Positions 16,147-24,576 are shown, counted from the stretch's first letter. The stretch: 64,000 nt of DNA from Nitrospirota bacterium (GCA_040757595.1 JBFLWP010000004.1:146351-210350), one strand, 5' to 3'. Notes: a model not told the origin generated them from the sequence alone. A program made the numbers and translations.

Positions 16147-17415
16147 ATGTCGCCGACCGAGTCACCTGCCAACCCGGACAGACCCGAACGGAAGCCAGGC
16201 CTCAAGCGCCGGACGTTCCTGACCGGTGCCGCCTCCCTGGCCGGACTGGCCGCCGCGAAACTGTGGCTCACGCCCCAATCCGCTGAGGCGGCCAAGCCGA
16301 AATCGCCGACCGTGCCGGACGACCCCACGAAGGTGCCCGGCTCCCCTCCCACCCCCTACGGACAGAGGTCGGCCTTCGAGCGGACCGTGCGCCTGGTCGT
16401 CCCCTCCCACTCCCTCACGCCGCTCCAGGACCTGCACGGCGTCGTGACGCCCTCGTCGCTGCACTTCGAGCGTCACCACAACGGCGTCCCGCTGATCGAT
16501 CCGGCCCGCCACAGGCTGCTGGTCCATGGCCTGGTCGAACGGCCCACGGTCTTCACCGTGGAGGACTTGCAACGCTTCCCCTCCGTCTCGCGCCTGGCCT
16601 TCATCGAATGTTCGGGAAACTCCGGGAGCGAATGGGAAGGTCAGGGAGGAGCCAGCGCGCAGGAGATCCACGGCCTGTTCAGCACCAGCGAATGGACCGG
16701 GGTGCCGCTGGCGCTCGTGCTGCGCGAGGTGGGCACCAGGCCGGAGGCGGCCTGGATGCTCGCGGAGGGGAGCGACGCGGGGGCCATGACCCGCAGCATT
16801 CCGCTGGCGGCGGCCCTAGACGAGGCGCTCCTCTGCTACGCGCAAAACGGCGAGCCGCTGCGGCCCGAGCAGGGGTATCCGCTGCGGCTGCTGATCCCCG
16901 GCTGGGAGGGGAACGCCTGCATCAAATGGCTCAGACGGCTCAAGCTCGGCGCCGAGCCGTTCATGACCAGGGACGAGACCGCCCGCTACACGGACCTCAT
17001 GCCGGACGGGAAGGCCCGGCAGTTCACCCTGGTCATGGAGGCCAAGTCCCTGATCACCAGCCCGTCCGGCGGACAGAGGATCAGGCCCGGCTTCGTGGAG
17101 ATCCGCGGGCTGGCCTGGAGCGGACGCGGCCGCGTCACGTCAGTCGAAGTCAGCACGGACGGGGGCCGGACCTGGCAGCCTGCCTCCCTCCTGGAGCCGG
17201 TCCTGCCGAAATGCACGACGGCCTTCCGACTCCCCTGGCGGTGGGACGGACGGGAAACGATTCTCCAGTCCCGGTGCACGGACGAGACCGGCTATGTACA
17301 GCCGACCAGACGGGCCCTGGTGGCCGTGCGCGGGGTCCATTCCGGCTACCACTACAACGGGATTCAGAGCTGGAAGGTAGGGGCGGACGGGAGGCTGTCC
17401 AATGTGCACCTCTAG
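16147..17415 (+). CDS. soxC: SoxC-like molybdopterin sulfane/sulfite dehydrogenase
   Basis: A 422-residue sulfite-oxidase-family molybdoenzyme with a twin-arginine signal (KRRTFLTG at residues 20-27), so it is exported folded to the periplasm. The molybdenum-ligand Cys is C155 in FIECSGNSG, and the C-terminal Mo-co dimerisation domain is present (SVEVSTDGGRTW). A c-type cytochrome overlaps its 3' end, which is the SoxCD arrangement for oxidising sulfane sulfur or sulfite. No soxXAYZB genes are in the window, so it may work alone as a sulfite dehydrogenase. The ATG at 16147 has GGAGGG. Confidence 0.87.
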   Translation: MSPTESPANPDRPERKPGLKRRTFLTGAASLAGLAAAKLWLTPQSAEAAKPKSPTVPDDPTKVPGSPPTPYGQRSAFERTVRLVVPSHSLTPLQDLHGVVTPSSLHFERHHNGVPLIDPARHRLLVHGLVERPTVFTVEDLQRFPSVSRLAFIECSGNSGSEWEGQGGASAQEIHGLFSTSEWTGVPLALVLREVGTRPEAAWMLAEGSDAGAMTRSIPLAAALDEALLCYAQNGEPLRPEQGYPLRLLIPGWEGNACIKWLRRLKLGAEPFMTRDETARYTDLMPDGKARQFTLVMEAKSLITSPSGGQRIRPGFVEIRGLAWSGRGRVTSVEVSTDGGRTWQPASLLEPVLPKCTTAFRLPWRWDGRETILQSRCTDETGYVQPTRRALVAVRGVHSGYHYNGIQSWKVGADGRLSNVHL

Positions 17416-17971
17416 CAGAATGTTGCAACTCGCCTCCTGGTTTCTGCTCTGGCTCGCCTGGAGCGCACCGGCTGGGGCCACCATGCCCGATCCTCGGCCG
17501 GCGCCAGAATACGGCTTCGGCCGGCCGGCGACGGAGGCGGAGATCAAGGCCTGGAACGTGGAGGTGGCACCGAACGGCGAGGGGCTCCCGCCCGGACGGG
17601 GAACGGTCAAGGCCGGCGCGACGGTCTTCGCCAAGAAATGCGCGTCCTGCCACGGAGCCACGGGCAAGGAAGGGCCGATGCCGCAACTGGTTGGCGGCCA
17701 GGGAACCCTCGCGACCGACCGGCCGGTCAGGACCGTGGGGAGCTACTGGCCCTACGCCACGACCCTCTACGACTACGTCGCCCGGGCCATGCCCTACCAG
17801 GCGCCCGGGTCCTTGCAGCCGGACGAAGTCTATGCGCTGGTCGCCTGGATTCTCTTCCAGAACGGGATCGTCACGGAAGATACGGTCATGGACGCGCGGA
17901 CGCTGCCGACGGTCCGCATGCCGAACCGACACGGCTTTGTGTCGGACCCGAGGCCGGACGTGGCAAAATAG
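17402..17971 (+). CDS. SoxD-like monohaem cytochrome c
   Basis: A 189-residue exported cytochrome c. It has an N-terminal hydrophobic signal, haem motif CASCH (C80, C83, H84) and a likely distal Met in RAMPYQAPG. The segment GSYWPYATTLYDYV is typical of SoxD. It overlaps the molybdoenzyme gene by 14 bp and should be its electron acceptor in the periplasm. At this size it lacks the second haem domain found in some SoxD proteins. Confidence 0.87.
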   Translation: MCTSSRMLQLASWFLLWLAWSAPAGATMPDPRPAPEYGFGRPATEAEIKAWNVEVAPNGEGLPPGRGTVKAGATVFAKKCASCHGATGKEGPMPQLVGGQGTLATDRPVRTVGSYWPYATTLYDYVARAMPYQAPGSLQPDEVYALVAWILFQNGIVTEDTVMDARTLPTVRMPNRHGFVSDPRPDVAK

Positions 17972-18018
17972 CCGCCGCGCCGGACGGGCAGGCTGAAGAG
18001 TGCCCCAAGGAGAGAGCG

Positions 18019-18345
18019 ATGGAGCGACGCACGCGCCGACGGATTCCCGTGGACCTGACCGTCCTGTTCGTCACGCCCGACATGGAAGGCGTCGGGCTCA
18101 AGAAAGGCAGCCTCCGCAACCTCTCGTCGGCAGGCTGTGCGGTGGAAAGCGGCGTCCCGGTGGAAGTCGGAGCCGACCTCGCCCTGTTCATTCAGGTGCC
18201 CCGGCAGGTCAACACGATCAAGGTGGATCAGGCCACCGTGCGATGGGTGACGGACGGCGAGTTCGGGCTGACGTTCCGCAACCAGCGTCCTGAGGAGCAG
18301 GAGCGCCTCCGCCTCTGGCTCGCGACGGAGCAGGGAGTCGCGTGA
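18019..18345 (+). CDS. PilZ domain protein
   Basis: A 108-residue single PilZ domain. The c-di-GMP binding elements are visible: an Arg-rich RRTRRR at residues 3-8 and the NLSSAG motif at residues 34-39. It should act as a small c-di-GMP receptor. AAGGAGAG lies just before the ATG at 18019. The stop overlaps the GTG start of the nitrilase-fold gene by 4 bp, so the two are probably translationally coupled. Confidence 0.85.
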   Translation: MERRTRRRIPVDLTVLFVTPDMEGVGLKKGSLRNLSSAGCAVESGVPVEVGADLALFIQVPRQVNTIKVDQATVRWVTDGEFGLTFRNQRPEEQERLRLWLATEQGVA

Positions 18346-19148
18346 ACCGCCGTCAACTCCAGACCGGCCCCGCGTGCACGTTGCGCATCGCCCTGCTGCA
18401 CCTCGCCCCTCGTCCCGGCGACCTGGCGCACAACCGCCGGCTCATCGAGACGGCGGTCACCGCCGCGGCGGGATTGGGAGCCTTCTGGATTCTCACGCCC
18501 GAGCTCTGCATCACCGGCTACACCTTCGCCGACCGGATCGGCACCGACTGGATCCTGCCGCAGCCGGACCGGTGGATGACGGGCTTCTGCCGGCTCGTCG
18601 CCCGGCTTCGGGTGACGGTGTTCCTGTCCCATCCCGAACGGGATCGGGCATCCGGCAAGCTCCACAACAGCCTGTTCGTGATCGCGGCCGACGGAACCAT
18701 CCTCGGCAAGCACCGCAAAATCCACACGCTGCGGGTGGGCTCGGAGGCCTGGTCGAGCCCGGGGGACAAGGCGGCGGCCGTCCCCGTTTCTCCCTTCGGG
18801 CAAGTCGGGATGCTGATCTGCGCGGACGCCTCTTCGAAGGAGCTGGCGAGAAACCTGAAAACCCAGGGGGCGGAACTCCTGGTCTCGGCCGCCGCCTGGG
18901 CGCCGGGCCTTCACGGGCCGAACGGCGAATGGGAGCGCTGCACCGGCGACACCGGGCTCCCGCTCCTCGTGTGCAACCGCACCGGGCCGGACCGGACGTT
19001 GGACTTCACCAAGGCCGAGAGCGTGGTGGTGAAAGACGGGCGGCGGCTCCTGTCCTTGTCGTCGGCACGCTCCGTGATCTTCCTGGTCGAGTGGGATCCG
19101 GCGGCTCAGAACCTGGCGACGAGCGAGTACCGGACCGTCCCGTTGTAA
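18342..19148 (+). CDS. Carbon-nitrogen hydrolase (nitrilase superfamily)
   Basis: A 268-residue cytoplasmic nitrilase-fold amidohydrolase. The catalytic triad is E54 in LTPELC, K126 in GKHRKIH and C160 in MLICAD. It hydrolyses an amide or nitrile, and the substrate is not evident. The GTG start at 18342 overlaps the PilZ stop. At 268 residues it is the usual length for a single-domain omega-amidase or carbamoylase-like member. Confidence 0.82.
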   Translation: MNRRQLQTGPACTLRIALLHLAPRPGDLAHNRRLIETAVTAAAGLGAFWILTPELCITGYTFADRIGTDWILPQPDRWMTGFCRLVARLRVTVFLSHPERDRASGKLHNSLFVIAADGTILGKHRKIHTLRVGSEAWSSPGDKAAAVPVSPFGQVGMLICADASSKELARNLKTQGAELLVSAAAWAPGLHGPNGEWERCTGDTGLPLLVCNRTGPDRTLDFTKAESVVVKDGRRLLSLSSARSVIFLVEWDPAAQNLATSEYRTVPL

Positions 19149-19163
19149 GTAAGGGCGCTTCCC

Positions 19164-20108
19164 ATGACCGTCAAGGCGCAATTCCCGGACGAGCAAACCA
19201 GCGAGGGCGAGTTCGAGCGGCAGCGGGACGCCTTCCGCGGCTGGGTCACGGCGGACGGCAGCTCCGGCCATCCCGCCGTCCGAGGGCGCTACCACCTGTA
19301 CGTGTCCTGGGCCTGCCCCTGGGCGCACCGCACGATCATCGTGCGGAAGCTCAAGAAGCTGGAAGACGTGATCGGCATGACGGTCGTGGACCCGGTCCGC
19401 GACGAGCGCGGGTGGGCCTTCCGCGAGGGGCCCGGCCATTCGACCGATCCCGTCAACGGGTTCCGCTTCCTCTCCGAGGCTTACCGGGCGACCGACCCGA
19501 ACTTCAGGGGTCGGGTCACGGTGCCCGTCCTGTGGGACAAGGAGACGAAGCGCATCGTCAGCAACTCCGACGACGACCTCATGCGCATGTTCAACCGCGA
19601 GTGGAACCGGTTCACCGACAGCCGGCTGGATCTGTGTCCGGAGGCGCTGCGGCAGGAGATCGACGAGCTCAACCGGTTCGTCTACGAGAACGTGAACGAC
19701 GGGGTCTATCGGGCGGGCTTCGCCACGTCGCAGCAGGTCTACGAGCGGGCGGTGCGGCGGCTCTTCGACGCCCTGGACCAGCTCGACGCGCGCCTCCGGG
19801 ATCGGCGCTACCTCTTCGGGTCACAGTTCGTCGAGACGGACTGGCGCCTGTTCGTGACGCTCGTCCGGTTCGACGCCGTGTACCACGGGCACTTCAAATG
19901 CAACGTCCGGCGGATCGCGGACTACCCCAACCTCTTCGGCTACCTCAAGGACCTCTACCAGCACGACGGGATCGCCGACACGGTGAATTTCGACCACATC
20001 AAGCGGCACTACTACGTCACCCACGCGGACATCAACCCCACCCGCATCGTCCCCCTGGGCCCGGACCAGGACCTGCGCGCCCCGCACGGCCGCGAGCGGC
20101 TGACGTAA
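19164..20108 (+). CDS. Glutathionyl-hydroquinone reductase (GST family, YqjG/PcpF type)
   Basis: A 314-residue xenobiotic-type glutathione transferase. The active-site Cys is C51 in SWACPWAH. An alpha-helical C-terminal domain follows, with GSQFVETDWRLFVTL. These enzymes reduce glutathionyl-hydroquinones with glutathione. The start ATG at 19164 lies 15 bp after the preceding gene. No terminator is obvious downstream. Confidence 0.88.
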   Translation: MTVKAQFPDEQTSEGEFERQRDAFRGWVTADGSSGHPAVRGRYHLYVSWACPWAHRTIIVRKLKKLEDVIGMTVVDPVRDERGWAFREGPGHSTDPVNGFRFLSEAYRATDPNFRGRVTVPVLWDKETKRIVSNSDDDLMRMFNREWNRFTDSRLDLCPEALRQEIDELNRFVYENVNDGVYRAGFATSQQVYERAVRRLFDALDQLDARLRDRRYLFGSQFVETDWRLFVTLVRFDAVYHGHFKCNVRRIADYPNLFGYLKDLYQHDGIADTVNFDHIKRHYYVTHADINPTRIVPLGPDQDLRAPHGRERLT

Positions 20109-20256
20109 CCAGCAAGAACAGGCTGTAGCGTTTTGTCCTTTCAGATAACAATCGCTTGTAGCACCCTTCCCTCCTTTCAGCACGCCCGGACCAGGCTGCT
20201 CTCTCAACCCCTTGAAGATTCTAAAGGTACGGCTCTATCGGACGGCCCGTTCCGAC

Positions 20257-20272
20257 TGGCAAAGGAGTTGCT
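20257..20272 (+). promoter_or_regulatory. Candidate sigma-54 promoter
   Basis: TGGCAAAGGAGTTGCT matches the -24/-12 pattern TGGCAC-N5-TTGCW, with GG and GC exactly 10 bp apart. Transcription would start near 20283, 45 bp before the ATG of the 64-residue protein. I see no activator-binding site with confidence. Confidence 0.5.
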
Positions 20273-20327
20273 ATTTTTTCTGATGGGTGGTGAACGAACG
20301 TGGGGCAACGGTGAGAAGGAGGCGACC

Positions 20328-20522
20328 ATGACGCCCGATCGCAACCGCACCCTCTCCTTCGACGAGAGGAAGGCCGCCGAAGCCGCTTTCCGGGCCTTGC
20401 CGGTGGACCCGACCTGGTCGGAGAGCGCCCAGGCGATCTACTTCGGCATCCTCGCACACACGCAAGGGCGGAACGTCGTGGAGGTCGTCGCAGAGGAAGC
20501 GCTGGAAGTCAGCGCCTTCTGA
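20328..20522 (+). CDS. Small hypothetical protein
   Basis: A 64-residue acidic protein with an excellent ribosome-binding site, AGGAGG, 5 bp before the ATG. It has no signal or membrane segment and is likely helical (FDERKAAEAAFRALPVD, then VVEVVAEEALEV). I do not recognise the family. It is preceded by a sigma-54-type promoter and followed by a 181-bp stretch with no gene and then the hicB remnant. Confidence 0.6.
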   Translation: MTPDRNRTLSFDERKAAEAAFRALPVDPTWSESAQAIYFGILAHTQGRNVVEVVAEEALEVSAF

Positions 20523-20703
20523 GCCGATCCCTGAGCCCGCCCCTCGTGACGACCGTCAATCCCCCCTGCCATCGGCCACCGCGCTGACGAGATCGCCATT
20601 GCATCTCAATCGTTCTGAGCACGGCGTCTGACGAAAGGCGGACGGAGGCGTGCGGCGCTCGCTCCCGCGCCTTGGCTTCTCTGCACGACTAAGGCACCAT
20701 CGA

Positions 20704-20859
20704 GCTACGCCCGGCTGCATGACCACAGGCGCCACGATCGAGGAAACGGAAAAGCTGATCCGTGAAGTGCTCGAGTTTCACCTTGAAGGCCTGCGGGCCG
20801 ACGGCCTGCCGGTCCCTCCCCCAAGCAGCCACGTGGAGTACATCCAGGTCTCTGCCTAG
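20704..20859 (+). pseudogene. hicB: HicB antitoxin remnant
   Basis: The frame encodes PGCMTTGATIEETEKLI, FHLEGLRADGLPVP and EYIQV, the C-terminal half of a HicB antitoxin. The N-terminal half is missing. Just upstream, SSYA in another frame may be the residue of the YSAYVPDLPGC core, implying a frameshift or deletion. No hicA toxin is present. The stop codon TAG (20857-20859) belongs to the terminal repeat of the adjacent MITE-like element. Confidence 0.65.
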
Positions 20860-21016
20860 GAGTCATTTCAAAACCCGCCGTTCACCCTTCGACGGGCTCA
20901 GGGCGAACGGGGAGTCCCTTGAAAACATTGGCATTCTGCCGTTCATGCTGAGCTTGTCGAAGCCTGTGGTGGGCAAAGTCGAACCGCACGGTCATGGGTT
21001 TTGAAATGACTTCTAG
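20856..21016. mobile_element. 161-bp MITE-like element flanked by CTAG
   Basis: The terminal inverted repeat AGTCATTTCAAAACCC at 20861-20876 is matched by its complement at 20996-21011. Including the CTAG-containing ends, 20 of 21 bp agree. The interior has the palindrome CCGTTCACCCTTCGACGGG...GGGCGAACGG and no ORF. CTAG at each end suggests a 4-bp target duplication. No transposase is encoded, so it would need one in trans. Confidence 0.7.
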
Positions 21017-21102
21017 AACCAGCGAGTCATCACCCGTTGCCTTGCTCAACGGAGCAACGGGGACCCGGCTGCCCGCCCCTCGTCAGCCCGGCAATTTCCC
21101 CC

Positions 21103-21152
21103 TTGACAGGGCGATTGCACTGGCCTATAAACATACCAACTGGTCGGTTTAT
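21103..21152 (+). promoter_or_regulatory. Promoter and operator of the TetR-family gene
   Basis: TTGACA (21103-21108), a 17-bp spacer and TATAAA (21126-21131) make a near-consensus sigma-70 promoter. Directly downstream is the dyad ACCAACTGGTCGGT (21135-21148), a TetR-type operator with 5 of 6 half-site bases matching. This position implies autorepression. Confidence 0.7.
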
Positions 21153-21164
21153 GAATAGGGCAAC

Positions 21165-21770
21165 GTGAGAACCCCGCAGAAGGACTCGCCCGCGAAAGAG
21201 AAGCTGCTCGACGCGGCCCAGCGGCTGATGCTGGCCAAGGGGTTCGTCGCCACCACCGTGGACGAGATCTGCGAGGCGGCGGGGCTGACCAAGGGCAGCT
21301 TCTTCCACTACTTCGAGAGCAAGGAAGACCTGGCCAGCGCGGCGCTGGACCGGTTCGTCGCGGCCAAAGCCGCCGGGTTCCAGCAGGCTCCGTTCGTGAA
21401 GAAGCGCGACCCCCTGGAGCGCGTCTACGGCATGGTGGACTTTGTCATGCAGATGTCGAAGTCCGCTCAGCCTGTGCAAGGCTGCTTGCTGGGAAATTTC
21501 GCCCAGGAGCTCTCGGACACGCATCCGGGCATCAGAAAACAGTGCGCCCAGCACTTCGCCCAGTGGGCCGATGCGTTCAAGCGGGACCTGGATCAAGCCA
21601 AAGCCCTGCATGCGCCGAAGGCGGCCTTTGACACTCAGAGCCTGGCTGAACACTTCATCGCGGTCCTGGAAGGGGCCCTGATCCTCGCCAAGGCCAAGCA
21701 GGACCGTGCGCAGGTCGCGGGGCACGTCCAGCACTTCAAGCGGTACGTGAAGAGCCTGTTCGAAGGGTAA
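21165..21770 (+). CDS. TetR/AcrR family transcriptional regulator
   Basis: A 201-residue repressor with an N-terminal TetR helix-turn-helix (ATTVDEICEAAG followed by LTKGSFFHYFESKED) and an all-helical ligand-binding domain with LGNFAQELSD. The GTG start at 21165 follows a strong promoter overlapped by a dyad operator, so it probably represses itself. The two small membrane-protein genes and the TfoX-like gene downstream are candidate targets. The ligand is unknown. Confidence 0.87.
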   Translation: MRTPQKDSPAKEKLLDAAQRLMLAKGFVATTVDEICEAAGLTKGSFFHYFESKEDLASAALDRFVAAKAAGFQQAPFVKKRDPLERVYGMVDFVMQMSKSAQPVQGCLLGNFAQELSDTHPGIRKQCAQHFAQWADAFKRDLDQAKALHAPKAAFDTQSLAEHFIAVLEGALILAKAKQDRAQVAGHVQHFKRYVKSLFEG

Positions 21771-21815
21771 GCGTCAAGCACAACGCGACACGTCGCAGGG
21801 CCGACACATGACATG

Positions 21816-21841
21816 ATCGAAACCGAACCGCTCGTTTCGAT
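21816..21841. other. Inverted repeat between tetR and a membrane gene
   Basis: ATCGAAAC (21816-21823) and GTTTCGAT (21834-21841) form a perfect 8-bp dyad with a 10-bp loop, 22 bp before the next gene. It lacks a T-tract, so it could be an operator rather than a terminator. Confidence 0.4.
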
Positions 21842-21863
21842 TCCCTAACCCTGGAGGTCTCCC

Positions 21864-22304
21864 ATGACCTTACTCCCCTCCCCGACCACGCTGCTCCGTC
21901 TCGCGCTCCGGTGCAACGCCTGGTTCTCCGGCCTGTCCGGCCTTCTGTTCCTTCTTGCAGCCAGACCGATCGCGGCATTACTCGGCATCGAGACGCCCTG
22001 GATCGTCACAACGCTCGGCCTCGGCCTGCTCCTCTATGCGCTCTGGCTCGCGCTGACCGTGCGGCGTCCGGCGCCGGATCGGCGCGAGGTCTTGGTTGCG
22101 ATCGGGCTCGACGCCGCCTGGGTACTCGGCAGCGCCCTGCTGCTGATCGCCGCCCCCATCCCGCTGACCCAGGCAGGCAAATGGGCAGTGGGGATCGCGG
22201 CCGACATCGTGGCAACGTTCGCTGTGCTGCAGGCGTACGGACTGCTCAAATTCGAGGCGACACACGCGTCGTATCAAGCCAAGACCTCGCACCCTTACCA
22301 TTAG
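21864..22304 (+). CDS. Four-helix membrane protein, unknown function
   Basis: A 146-residue integral membrane protein with four hydrophobic segments at about residues 18-38, 43-65, 77-98 and 104-126. It has no catalytic motif, and I cannot name the family. The ribosome-binding site CTGGAGG precedes the ATG. Its position 93 bp after tetR, with a dyad in between, suggests it could be a regulated target. Confidence 0.65.
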   Translation: MTLLPSPTTLLRLALRCNAWFSGLSGLLFLLAARPIAALLGIETPWIVTTLGLGLLLYALWLALTVRRPAPDRREVLVAIGLDAAWVLGSALLLIAAPIPLTQAGKWAVGIAADIVATFAVLQAYGLLKFEATHASYQAKTSHPYH

Positions 22305-22342
22305 TCATGGCGAATCGCTCAGGATCACCTGGAGGACACTCC

Positions 22343-22768
22343 ATGCAGAACAAAGTCTATTGGTCGGCGGTGGGCGCCTACGTTCTCTGCACCTTCCTGA
22401 TTGCCGCGCCTTGGCACCTGGTGTTCTTCAAACCGCTGTACGACGAGCTGGCCATCTTCACGCGGAAGGAGCCGCTGATCCCGCTCGGCCTCGTCTCGAT
22501 GCTGATGCAGGGGCTCGTCCTGAGCTATCTGTATCCCCTCTTTGCCCAAGGCCGGCACTCGCTCAAAACTGGCGCCGCCTTCGGCCTGCTCATGGGCGTG
22601 CTGCTGGCCAGTTCCGCGGTTTTTGCCGAAGCGGGAAAACAGAACGTCACGTCGCTCTCGACCTGGCTGGCGCTCGAAAGCTCGTACTACCTCTTCCAGT
22701 TCACCGTGGTGGGCGCCGTCATCGGCAGCATTTACGCAAGAGGAGAACCGGCTCATGGCCTACGATGA
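22343..22768 (+). CDS. Four-helix membrane protein, unknown function
   Basis: A 141-residue membrane protein with four hydrophobic segments (about residues 6-28, 46-66, 75-95 and 108-131). It begins with aromatic KVYWSAVGAYVL, reminiscent of small DUF1761-type proteins, but I cannot confirm a family. CCTGGAGG precedes the ATG at 22343. It overlaps the TfoX-like gene by 14 bp, so the pair is co-translated. Confidence 0.6.
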   Translation: MQNKVYWSAVGAYVLCTFLIAAPWHLVFFKPLYDELAIFTRKEPLIPLGLVSMLMQGLVLSYLYPLFAQGRHSLKTGAAFGLLMGVLLASSAVFAEAGKQNVTSLSTWLALESSYYLFQFTVVGAVIGSIYARGEPAHGLR

Positions 22769-23123
22769 ACGGCTGGCGGCGCGCGTGCGGGCGACGCTCA
22801 TGGGGCGGTCCGCGCTGGTCGAGAAAAAGATGTTCGGCGGCCTCGCCTTCCTGTCGCGAGGCAAGATGTTTGCCGGCATTCTCAAGCGCGATCTGGTCGT
22901 GCGTGTGGGGCCCGAAGCCAACGTTCAGGCGCTGAAGGAGCCGCACACCAGGCCGATGGATTTCACCGGACGACCCATGAAGGGCTATATCTACGTGAGC
23001 CCAGCCGGAACCAAGAGCGCCGCGCAATTGCGGAAATGGCTCGCGAAGGGGTTGGACTTCGCAGCGAGCTTGCCAACGGCCGAGCCCCGCGCTCGCCGGC
23101 GCGGGTCCCGGTCACAGCGATGA
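22755..23123 (+). CDS. TfoX N-terminal domain protein
   Basis: A 122-residue protein of the TfoX/Sxy N-terminal family, with KKMFGGLAFLSRGKMFAGI and PMKGYIYV as signature segments and a basic C-terminal tail. In Enterobacteria, TfoX/Sxy controls competence genes with CRP. Single-domain relatives like this have no established role. A second TfoX-like protein is encoded at 28515-28868. Confidence 0.8.
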   Translation: MAYDERLAARVRATLMGRSALVEKKMFGGLAFLSRGKMFAGILKRDLVVRVGPEANVQALKEPHTRPMDFTGRPMKGYIYVSPAGTKSAAQLRKWLAKGLDFAASLPTAEPRARRRGSRSQR

Positions 23124-23169
23124 GTGCACGATCTCTTATTCAGGTTGCCCGCCTTCGGAGGGAACGCAC

Positions 23170-23799
23170 ATGAGAAGGACGCCGTTCAGGAGTGTCTGCG
23201 TCGTCTCGATTCTCATCGGTCTGTGGCTCGCCGGCTGCGCCGAACTGGCGTATCGGCACATGAACGATCCCGGTCGGGACGCCTGGCAAAAGCCCAGGGA
23301 GGTCATCGAGACGCTCCACATCCAGCCGGGCTCGCGAGTGGCGGATGTAGGGGCCGGCGGCGGGTACTTCACCTGGTATCTGGCCGACGCGACCGGGCCA
23401 CGAGGGACGGTGTACGCGGTTGACATCAATGAGACCGCCTTGGACATCCTCACGAAGGAAATGAGGTCACGGGGGATCACCAACGTGACGCCGATCCGCG
23501 TTGAACCCAACGACGCGAAGCTCCCCGAGCCGGTGGATCTCGTGTTTAACTGCGACACCTACCACCACATGGATGATCGCGTGGCGTATTTCCGGTCATT
23601 GACCCGGTATCTCAAGTCCGATGGACGCGTGGCCATTCTGGACTTCCATCCCCGGGGATTCGTTTCCGGGCTGCTCGGCCACGGGACGGCAAAGGAAGAA
23701 GTCCGGCGCGAGATGGAAGCGGCGGGGTATCGGCTTGTGGGCGATTTCAACATCGTCGACAGCCAACATTTCCAGCTCTTCTCGCGGAAGGAACCCTGA
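23170..23799 (+). CDS. Predicted lipoprotein with SAM methyltransferase fold
   Basis: A 209-residue protein. The N-terminus has a lipobox LAGC (C23) after a hydrophobic segment, predicting lipidation and export. The remainder is a class I methyltransferase fold: motif I ADVGAGGGYFT, an acidic strand end AVDIN and FNCDTYHHM. An exported SAM-dependent enzyme is odd because SAM is cytoplasmic, so the fold may have another role or the lipobox may be misread. The ATG at 23170 has GGAGGG. The downstream 246 bp holds no gene I can support. Confidence 0.75.
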   Translation: MRRTPFRSVCVVSILIGLWLAGCAELAYRHMNDPGRDAWQKPREVIETLHIQPGSRVADVGAGGGYFTWYLADATGPRGTVYAVDINETALDILTKEMRSRGITNVTPIRVEPNDAKLPEPVDLVFNCDTYHHMDDRVAYFRSLTRYLKSDGRVAILDFHPRGFVSGLLGHGTAKEEVRREMEAAGYRLVGDFNIVDSQHFQLFSRKEP

Positions 23800-24045
23800 G
23801 CGGATTGGTGACAGCGTTTCGTGAGGCGCCTACTCGACGCACAGAGCTCAACCGGCCGCTGCCCCGCTTATGCCTGCGGCAAAACGCGAGGTTTGTTCAC
23901 TGGGAGCGTGGCTTACGGTCCAGACAGGTTTTCACCTGATTCCATTTCCGGCAACGGGGGTTATCCTAGGACTCGGTTTTGAGAAGAAGCCGGCCTCGCC
24001 TCGTGGCACGAGGCCGACACGGGAGCAACCAGAAGGGAGGACACC

Positions 24046-24543
24046 ATGGCGACACAGGTCAAAGCGATTCCAGCAGGCTATCACACCGTCACCCCGATGC
24101 TGACGGTTCGGGAGGTAGACAAGGCCATTGATTTTTACAAGCGTGCGCTCGGCGCGGAGGAACGGATGCGTTTTCCAGGACCGGACGGCAAGAGCATCAT
24201 GCACGCGGAGATCAAGATCGGGAATTCGGTCATCATGCTGGGCGAGGAACAGCCTCAGAGGGGGTGCAGTGGCCCGCAGACGCTGGGAGGCACGCCTGTC
24301 TCGCTCTATCTCTACGTCGAGGACGTGGACAGGGCCTTCAACCGGGCCACCTCAGCCGGCGTCACGGTCGCGATGCCGGTCGCCGACATGTTCTGGGGCG
24401 ACCGATGCGGGACGTTCACCGATCCGTTCGGCCACAAGTGGAGCCTGGCGACCCACAAGGAGGATCTCTCGCAAGAGGAAATCCAGAAGCGGGGCGCGGC
24501 TTTCTTCGCCCAGATGGCCAAGATGGGCAAGCAATGCGGCTGA
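24046..24543 (+). CDS. VOC/glyoxalase family protein (PhnB type)
   Basis: A 165-residue protein with paired beta-alpha-beta-beta-beta modules of the vicinal oxygen chelate fold (VREVDKAIDFYKRALGAEE, then YVEDVDRAFNRATSAG and FTDPFGHKW). The C-terminal tail EEIQKRGAAFF is typical of PhnB-like members. Metal-binding residues are only partly present, so the activity is unknown. The ribosome-binding site is AAGGGAGG. Confidence 0.82.
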   Translation: MATQVKAIPAGYHTVTPMLTVREVDKAIDFYKRALGAEERMRFPGPDGKSIMHAEIKIGNSVIMLGEEQPQRGCSGPQTLGGTPVSLYLYVEDVDRAFNRATSAGVTVAMPVADMFWGDRCGTFTDPFGHKWSLATHKEDLSQEEIQKRGAAFFAQMAKMGKQCG

Positions 24544-24576
24544 GACTTCCGGATTCGTTGAAGAGGGAGGACCGTC

